Shown here: piece by piece, positions 57,440-64,000 of the stretch | How positions within the stretch are numbered: the stretch's first letter is position 1 | Layout: each line of letters opens with the position of its first letter | Assembly (NCBI GenBank): GCA_029204225.1 | Contig: CM055102.1 | Coordinates: forward strand, 22,778,160 to 22,842,159 | Source of the DNA: Diphasiastrum complanatum | Lineage: Eukaryota; Streptophyta; Lycopodiopsida; Lycopodiales; Lycopodiaceae | Reading direction: 5' to 3' | Length of the DNA stretch: 64,000 nucleotides | Translations under genes and position numbers: made by a program | The notes under the pieces: generated by a model | What the model was told of the DNA's origin: nothing | The model's database searches: none | Seen by the model: the letters and a program-made list of their open reading frames with translations, nothing else

Positions 57440-59460
57440 TGCATTTTTCTGGTCAAAATTTCAGAATTTCAGCAATTACAATCATTGATGCTGAGTTTCT
57501 AGAAGAAAATGTTCTAAATGTATCTCATATGTGCAAAATCTGCTATTATGCCACTTTTTACTGATATACGAATGTGGCTAAGTTAAAGAGTAGCTATGAA
57601 ATTCTATGGTATGTTCAAATGTCATAATCAATTTTCAAATGACAATTATACCAGACAAATTAGACCTATTTTTACTAAGTTACTATTTTTAGTAAGTTTG
57701 TTAAATAGCAATAAGCTATTTTTAGCAGCACTCATAAGTGACTTTGATGGATGATAATATCGACAGTTGCTAAGTAGTTTTATTAAATGGCAATTTTTTG
57801 CCATATTGTAATGATGAAATGTACTTTATATCATGATTAATAAAAGATGCCCAGGTACCTTTAAGGCACTGACTTAAGTTTCAAGGAAAGATCCTAAGGT
57901 TAAGGGTTTGACGACGATCAGTTGCGGTTTCCAGTGAAAAGCAGTTTGTGACTTAAAAAATCTTGTTACTGAAAGAAGCGAAATGAAAACGGCAGTTAAA
58001 AAAATTGTTGATGCAAAGTACAATGCAGACTTACAATCGAACTTGCTGGGTTGATGTCAGACAAGTTTTCCGAGTTCGAAATATTGATATTTTTGGTGAT
58101 TTCCCTTGGTGGGGATGACGGTTGATTATACCGAGTGTCGGTTTGTACGCGATGCTGAGTTGACAGTTTTATGATGGTTCGTGTTGAATACGAAGTCATG
58201 GGTAACACAAGCAGGAATGTAGGAAAAAGTGATACTTAAGAGACAGTTCGACATCCGGGGAAGAAGTCGGAGTTTCGGAAAGCAGAAACCGAATGTGAAT
58301 GTGGAGGCCAAAATGTTCAAAATAGGCCTAAAAAGCCCTTTGTGCATTATGGAAGGCCTTTTTGTTAAAAAAAAAAGAAAAAAAAAAAGAGGTAGAATGA
58401 GTAGAAAGAAGAGACAATGGCTTTCAAAAGAAAGTTGGTTATGAAGAGGAAGGAGGTCGTGGGTTCTGGAGGAGAGAAGAAGGCAGGAAAAGGGAAAAGA
58501 AGGAGATGCATTCTACGTAGAGGGAGAAGAGATTAGAGACTGTTCATGCAAGAACTGTGTCAAGAGAGAGATGATCACAGAGCATTCAGCCCCTCAGATT
58601 TCCGTTGTGAAAGCAACCCAATGTGCTCATTGCTTGATGTTTGAAATGAATACATAACAAATCCTTGTGAAGAAGTTCAGCGGAAAATGTACACAGCTGT
58701 TACAGTTTGTCAGAACTTGAGCCCATTTCCTTTCTTTAAAAAGTTCTTATGAATGATTGCCACTTGCTCTAATAAAGCAATGAAGAGTATGGAGGACTAG
58801 CGACCTCTCAGATGCTGTCAGAAATGAGAGTTGGGCTGCTCCTACATTGCAATCCAGACCCGTGAAGGAGGCCATCGCGGCTAGTTTTGCTGCCTGCTAC
58901 TGAGAAAATTGGCAGTAGTATACTGTTCGCTGACTTTGAAGTTGAATGAATGAAGAACCAGTCAATTCTGCTGCCTGATCCATTAAAGCCTCCTCAAATT
59001 TTCTGCAATTTGATTGGTGAATTGATCTGCTGCTGTTCTGAAAGAACGATCTGGGAAGGAAGAACCCACACTACTTCTGTGGAAGAGAGGAACGATTTGC
59101 ACAGGTCAGAAGAATCTGATTTTGAAGAGATCATCGCTGCCTGGAAGAAAGGAAGACCTGAACGTATCTGAAGAAAAATCTTCTCTGCATATCGTGATTG
59201 AAGAGGGTGGCCATCTGCGATTCTGAGCAGATGCGCCCCTGTGTGTATCCGTGAAGAGAAGGGGCCTGTTTTAGTGGAAGGGGGGGGGCGCTAGACCATC
59301 GCGATCTGTGCCATCGCGATCTGAGCCTGAAACGAGTGAATGGTGAGAAGAGCTGATCCATCGCGACCCAGCCCACGCCTATTTCCTTGGTTGAATGAGA
59401 GAGATGACCCGGCAAAGTTCAACATTGGAACGGGAGTGTGAAAGGAATTTGGTGCATTTA
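57440..59460 (+). repeat. Gypsy LTR-like segment (second copy of 3.4-7.1 kb family)
   Basis: Aligned blocks with 3400-4240 and 6170-7060 are listed at those entries. A long A run at 58367-58389 and a G run at 59280-59289 are present. No coding. It falls between two consecutive parts of a Copia pol, so it is probably a solo LTR inserted into that Copia. Confidence 0.55.
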
Positions 59461-60169
59461 CAGAAAATATTCAAATTAACTTTGAAACAATGAATTACCT
59501 ATTGGACCGGACCCGTTGAGGAAAAGACTTTAGCCCATGGACAGTCCCTTGAAATTTAAGTCAGAGCATAAGGATCTGAGATGAAATCATTTACCTTTTT
59601 ACTGTATTTTTTGGTTTAATCATTTGGTTAAACATGCAGACTGGGTTCTTTTTTTTTTGTTATTATGAATACTAAGTATCTGTTTTTTTTTTTTAATCTA
59701 AAAAAAATGGATTCATGTGCTCAAATTGAACCTATAAACCAAAGTATACAGTAAATGGTATGTTTTTATTGTCTAATGAATTATAGATTTACCTTCTGCT
59801 GTGAAAACTCCAGAAAATAAAGAACAATGAGATTTTGTTTTTTATAAGGGAATATTATATATGCTTTTCAAGAGTTAAAATTATTAAGGATTTTCAAATG
59901 GCTATAATTTCTAATCCGTAACTTGGATCCAAATGATCCAAAAAGGTAAATTGATCCTTAAAACTCATAGAATTCACTAAGATTGAGAAAAATGACTTTT
60001 AAGAGAATCTTATCATAAATTTCTCAGTTTGAGTGATGTGTAATGCTTAACAAATATACTTAGCATGATAAATCAGCTATTGCTAATCCATTGAAAAACA
60101 TGGAGAAGCTATCGCTCAAAGTGGTTGAAAAACACCATTAGAGCTATATATATATTATATATTTCCAAA
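59461..60169. other. AT-rich stretch without recognised features
   Basis: Part may still belong to the gypsy segment. No supported frame. Confidence 0.4.
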
Positions 60170-60430
60170 ACCACATACATTATCATGATAAAACTATTGA
60201 AAAAGATGGTCAAGCTTTCATAGATAAATCATGGCAATTGCATCAAAGATTGAATCAAATTAAGTTTGCTTGATTGGAGAGAATACAAGAATTAGTAAAT
60301 GAAAAACCTTTATATCATTGAGAGGAATATTTGAGATGGATTACTTATGAGGTGAATGGGTTCGAACTTAAGTTACATTCTAGTACAATCTATGGCAATA
60401 TCCGAACTAGAAACCCAATGACTAGCTTCA
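60170..60430 (+). pseudogene. Coding-like stretch of unknown origin
   Basis: On the plus strand a frame with only two stops reads DKTIEKDGQAFIDKSWQLHQ, LERIQELVNEKPLYH, EEYLRWITYEVNGFELKLHS. It lies directly before the Copia RT piece and does not look like Copia. No family recognised. Confidence 0.3.
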
Positions 60431-60850
60431 TAATCATACCAAAACCCCGCTATAGTGTTATGAACACTATTAAGCAACACCACAAACCACAAACCTTCAA
60501 GGAAGCCATCGACAATCCATACAAGGACAAATGTATCCAAGCCATGAACAAAGAGATCGAATCAATGAAGAAGACAAGGTATGGACACTGCAGCCAGTAC
60601 CAGACAAGCGAAAGATAGTGCAATGCAAATGGGTATACAAGTTGAGATACGGATACGGACCAAATGGAAATGTTTTGAGGTACAAAGTCAGACTTAAAGC
60701 GAAGGGATTTTCTCAGAAGTATGGCATCGACTACATTGAGACCTTCTCTCCAGTCTTGAAGCATGTGTCTCTACATTTTCTATTTGCATATGCAGCCGCT
60801 TATGATTTCAGGATTCACATAGTCGATGAGAAGACAACATTCACATAAGA
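60431..60850 (+). pseudogene. Copia reverse transcriptase N-terminal piece
   Basis: The frame 60331-60618 has the RT entry QTFKEAIDNPYKDKCIQAMN. The frame 60531-60848 continues with CKWVYKLRYGYGPNGNV, RLKAKGFSQKYGIDYIETFS and IHIVDEKTTFT, the usual RT blocks up to the first catalytic Asp region, where V-D-V-x-x-A-F-L is altered. It ends there. Its position in pol follows exactly on the linker at 57.3 kb, so it probably belongs to the same Copia. Confidence 0.8.
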
Positions 60851-60889
60851 GATATGCAAGTGAGTACTACATAAAATTGATTCAAACAG

Positions 60890-62250
60890 ATCTATGCCAA
60901 TCAATCTTGACGGGACTAAAAGTCCCGACCACCGTCCCTGCACCTTTTGTTCCATTATGCAGAATGATCCCAAACGAGGCTGTGAGGCCAATCAGGGAGG
61001 ACTTGTCTTATCCCAAACGAGGCTGTAAGTCCAACGGTTCATTCATTTTATCATGCACAAGTATGGATGGCAATGTCTCCTGCAATTATTTTATATTGGG
61101 ATCCCATGTGGCATGTTGTAAATGATGAGTTTGAAGCCGACCTTGCAAGAAACCAAGAGTGGTACCATTTGAGCAACATGATGTTTTTTGTTTGGGATGG
61201 GAACAGTAGGTTGAGGGCCTTCATGTCAAACTTGATAAAAGAAGGCAAGATTGTGTTGTTTTTCTCTTCATATCTTTTTTCTGTTTTCATGGGTATGTTC
61301 ACATGAATAGGGAGGGTTTGTCTATTTTTTGTTTACATTCATTTATATTTTTTTTCTTGGATGTAGCTTTCTAAAGCATGAAGTATTGGCACATTCGTGT
61401 GGCTGCCACGTTTATCAACTTTGAGAAGCGAAATGAGAGAGAGTTGCTACTAGCCTTGACTGAAATAAACAGGTAATTGTGTATTTTTGCTATACATATA
61501 TGCTGATGTCATGCCCCATATCATATGACAATGTGATTAGTTTTTCATACACTAAAGTGCAAATGGTACTAGTCTATGGAATACTCAATGAACTTATTAG
61601 AGTGCACTGTAGAATCAATGTAGGATATATCATAACTTTGTTACACAATGATAGAGTTACCCTCAATGTATAACCTCATTCTTTTTTGCAGGCTAAATTA
61701 GGCTTATGTTAAGCCCAATCTATCTGACAGAATATTTCATATTAGACAGTTTGGTACAACTGACAAAGAAGCCCTTTTGAAATATATTCCTCACGAAAAT
61801 TTGATATGGATGGGCAAAGAGCTAGAAAAGGAGACCAAGAGAGATGGAACTGAGAAAACATGGTACAATTGCTCTTTAGCACTATTGAGCTAGATCATCT
61901 TCAAGGCAAATCATTATCTCATGGCACTTAAAAGCCATCAAAGAATAGATGTTTATAGCTCCAAAGGCATTAATTTGAATGATCAATGTGAATTCATATG
62001 CAGGATGAGTTTGAGGAGAAAACAAAAGAGTATCAAATGCTAAGTCATCCACATCAGGAGAGGAAACAAGACAACATGCCATGAAGGAAACCGAACATCA
62101 TTTCAAGGTCAAGTGCTACAAGTTGTCTTGAGTAGCCAATCTCGCGAATGGCGATGATTTTTTTCAGGTTGGTCATGACCGTTCCATGGAGAAGCCAGAG
62201 CTTCACATGGCTTCATAGGAGAAGCTTGTCCTGGTATCCATTGCCAAGGT
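60890..62250 (+). pseudogene. Multi-exon pseudogene with DGN-R motif
   Basis: Exon-like pieces on the plus strand: 60890-61300 reads VPTTVPAPFVPLCRMIPNEA, VRPIREDLSYPKRGCKSNGS, then after a frame change MAMSPAIILYWDPMWHVVND and MMFFVWDGNSRLRAFM. A piece near 61380-61471 ends LLLALTEINR at donor GTAATT. An acceptor TTTTTTGCAG leads to 61693-61891 (KPNLSDRIFHIRQFGTTDKE, then YIPHENLIWMGKELEKET). A last piece is near 62168-62250 after TTTTTTTCAG, ending before GTAAAT. DGN[HS]R is the sort of motif seen in ParB/sulfiredoxin-fold proteins, but that is only a resemblance. Several stops and frame changes show it is dead. Confidence 0.5.
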
Positions 62251-62488
62251 AAATAAATTCACTCTAGTACATTCAGTTTTTTTTTTTTTTTTTTACATTA
62301 ATAAATTTTTAACATTTGAATACAGACTGATTGATAGCGATAAAACTGATACAACTAATTATACTTTATAGCCTAAAATCTTAATATTGGAGTGTAGGTA
62401 GTGATGCTAGGAAGGCGAATATAGTGAAAATCATGATCAATTTGTCAGAACACGCACGAAACGCTGTTATGATGCTAAGAGATAAGAA
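62251..62488. other. Short spacer
   Basis: A T run at 62278-62294; nothing else recognised. Confidence 0.4.
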
Positions 62489-62609
62489 TTAGTTTCGTGT
62501 ATGGATAGACATTGAAACTTTTTGGATATAAGTAGAGAATTTCACATTCCCATAGTTGATTGAGATTGTGGAGTAGGTAGAGTTCATTAGCCTACCCCGA
62601 TCGTTTTCC

Positions 62610-63133
62610 ATGTACTCAAAAACATGGCATTGACAATTGCTCATTTGCCATACATCCAACTTGGTTAGGAACAACACAAGCATCAAGTTTGAACAACTTA
62701 CCTTTTCTCTTCACTATAAAAATAAATTCATCTTTCCTCTTCACTATAAAAATATATTCATTCTCCTTCTTTATCAAACAACCATCACCATCAAACTCCA
62801 CTTTGAATCCCTTGTCAAGCATTGGACTCACACTAAGAAGGTTCTTGGTGATAGATGGAATGAACAAAACATCTTTCAAATTCACATTCCTATTAGTAGA
62901 GAGGGAAATAGGAATTGTGCCAATCCTTTGACCTCATCATTGGCCATGTAGATCACCTTATTATCACCTTCAAATGCCATCAATGATGAATAATACTCCT
63001 CATGATATGTCATATGTGATGTAGCTCCACTATCAATCCACCGGGGATCAATATTTCGATGATTAGCCAACAAGCAAGCCTGACATAACAAAAGCATCAT
63101 TTGAATTTTGTTCATCAACACCATCTTCATCAA
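62610..63133 (-). pseudogene. Copia protease and spacer fragment
   Basis: On the minus strand: protease active site WIDSGATSHMTYHEEYYSSL (63133-62882 frame), then in the frame 62885-62616 LKDVLFIPSITKNLLSVSPM and LDKGFKVEFDGDGCLIKKE. A short internal tandem duplication (FIVKRKDE then FIVKRKGK; TCTTCACTATAAAAATA at 62709 and 62740 on the plus strand) keeps the frame. Further coding is cut at 62616. Confidence 0.8.
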
Positions 63134-63419
63134 GAGTTAAATTGGTCTGCTTCTAAATTCTACTAGAAAATCAAGCATTTTTCATGCATAGAATTGATTT
63201 TTTGTAAATCAAAACTCAATTTAGGTTTATGAATTTGAGGTAGGCCGATTTCACACATGACTTACTAGATCTGGGTGACTTTTATTGCATTATAGAGACA
63301 AGATTCTTATCAACTTTGTAACATTTGCATATAGAATTTGGATGATTCAATTTTTTGTACTTTTGTCAAAATCCTAAATTTGTTTGGATCTCTTGTGTTT
63401 GAGGTTGTTGGACTTCTCA

Positions 63420-63700
63420 AGAGTGTGTCATAACTTCTAAGCAAAGGTCTAAAGGTTGAGTTTGATGGTGACACATGCTTGATCAATAAAAAGGATATTG
63501 CCATTGAAAAAGGTAAAAGGCAAGGGAAGTTATTCAAACTAGATGCTTGTGTTATTGCTAACCAAGTTGGATGTGTGGCAAGAGATTAAATGTCAATTCA
63601 AGAGGTTTGGGCACAAGAGGATGGGGCATCTCAACTTCAAGTCATTAGAGGTAATGGCAAGAAATCAAGTTGTGTTGGTCTTCCAAGTTCCTTAACTAGC
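63420..63700 (+). pseudogene. Copia spacer fragment, opposite orientation
   Basis: On the plus strand LKVEFDGDTCLINKKDIAIE, GKLFKLDACVIANQVGCVA are readable, i.e. the same domain as in the minus-strand fragment at 62.6-62.9 kb. It then decays through a degraded HHCC region (a stop near 63590). The integrase core is missing before 63715. 63134-63419 in between has no recognised coding. Confidence 0.75.
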
Positions 63701-63709
63701 ATCTTCAAG

Positions 63710-64000
63710 GAAAGGTATATTTGTTGGCTATAGTGAAGTGAGTAAAGCCTACAAGGTTTACATTCCTTCTACTAATAAAGTGGTCATTGAAAGAGATTTA
63801 ATTTTTGATGAGAGAAATATTCCGAAGGTGTCTTCAAGTAATGAGGTTGTGGATGGATCTAACATTCTTGATGTTGATGACATGGATGATGGTACTTTGG
63901 ATGATGTTGATGAAGGGCCTTCATCAAATCAAAATCCGAGGACATCAAAGCAAAGGCAAAGACCTTCAAGACTCACATATGATGAAAAAGGTAAGCAAGT
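63710..64000 (+). pseudogene. Copia integrase C-terminal part and linker, running off the window
   Basis: The frame reads KGIFVGYSEVSKAYKVYIPS, VVIERDLIFDERNIPKVSSS, an Asp-rich linker and QRPSRLTYDEKG, the usual integrase C-terminus and Arg/Pro linker. The frame is still open at 64000. RT should follow outside the window if the element is otherwise intact, but the integrase core before it is deleted. Confidence 0.85.

Noticed and set aside
60350-60370. B-box-like GGGTTCGAACTT as a tRNA gene
   Set aside because: No A box or stems at the right distance; it lies in a coding-like frame.

Overview
This is AT-rich plant nuclear DNA built almost entirely from broken, nested transposable elements. 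The evidence for a plant is: Copia primer sites of the initiator-Met type (TGGTATC...), a Tat/Athila-like gypsy primer site (TGGTGCCGTTGCC), a DUF4216-type CACTA fragment, a plant LRR receptor-kinase fragment and CCCTAAA telomere-type repeats. The species cannot be read from the sequence. The unfamiliar multi-exon families at 7-14 kb and 60.9-62.3 kb make me lean to a non-seed plant such as a fern or lycophyte, which is only an impression. I see no rRNA, CRISPR array or undamaged housekeeping gene.

Layout. 0-7.1 kb: a Copia LTR inside a gypsy element (decayed pol, then a long LTR-like segment), with a small element bounded by 192-bp direct repeats nested in it. 7.2-9.6 kb: an unrecognised two-exon gene (+) convergent with a two-exon transposase-like gene piece (-). 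9.6-10.4 kb: a Copia deletion derivative. 10.4-14.2 kb: two head-to-tail 1.8-1.9 kb copies of a decayed gene. 14.3-19.1 kb: Copia and gypsy fragments, microsatellites, one orphan terminal exon and a CACTA fragment. 19-24.5 kb: little coding, diverged repeats, then a Copia 5' end. 24.8-29.3 kb: gypsy LTRs, an LRR-kinase fragment and a decayed chromovirus 3' end. 29.3-33.7 kb: no recognised genes, one tRNA-like/SINE-like spot. 33.7-42.7 kb: a decayed gypsy element interrupted by the best element here, a complete-length Copia at 36208-42156. 42.7-47.4 kb: gypsy and Copia LTR pieces and a foldback element. 50.7-55.1 kb: a minus-strand Copia with a long gag-protease-partial integrase frame, carrying a hAT-like insertion with a G-rich array. 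55.1-60.9 kb: a degraded Copia probably split by a gypsy LTR. 60.9-62.3 kb: an exon-structured pseudogene of an unrecognised family. 62.5-64 kb: two Copia fragments in opposite orientation, the last running off the window.

Nothing here works as an operon or pathway. The window is a record of insertion, deletion and duplication. The best leads for something undescribed are the three unrecognised families (7.25-8.36; 8.81-9.56 with 10.4-14.2; 60.9-62.3 kb) and the hAT-like element with its G-rich array. All coordinates of decayed features are by-eye estimates unless a splice site, LTR edge or stop codon is named.
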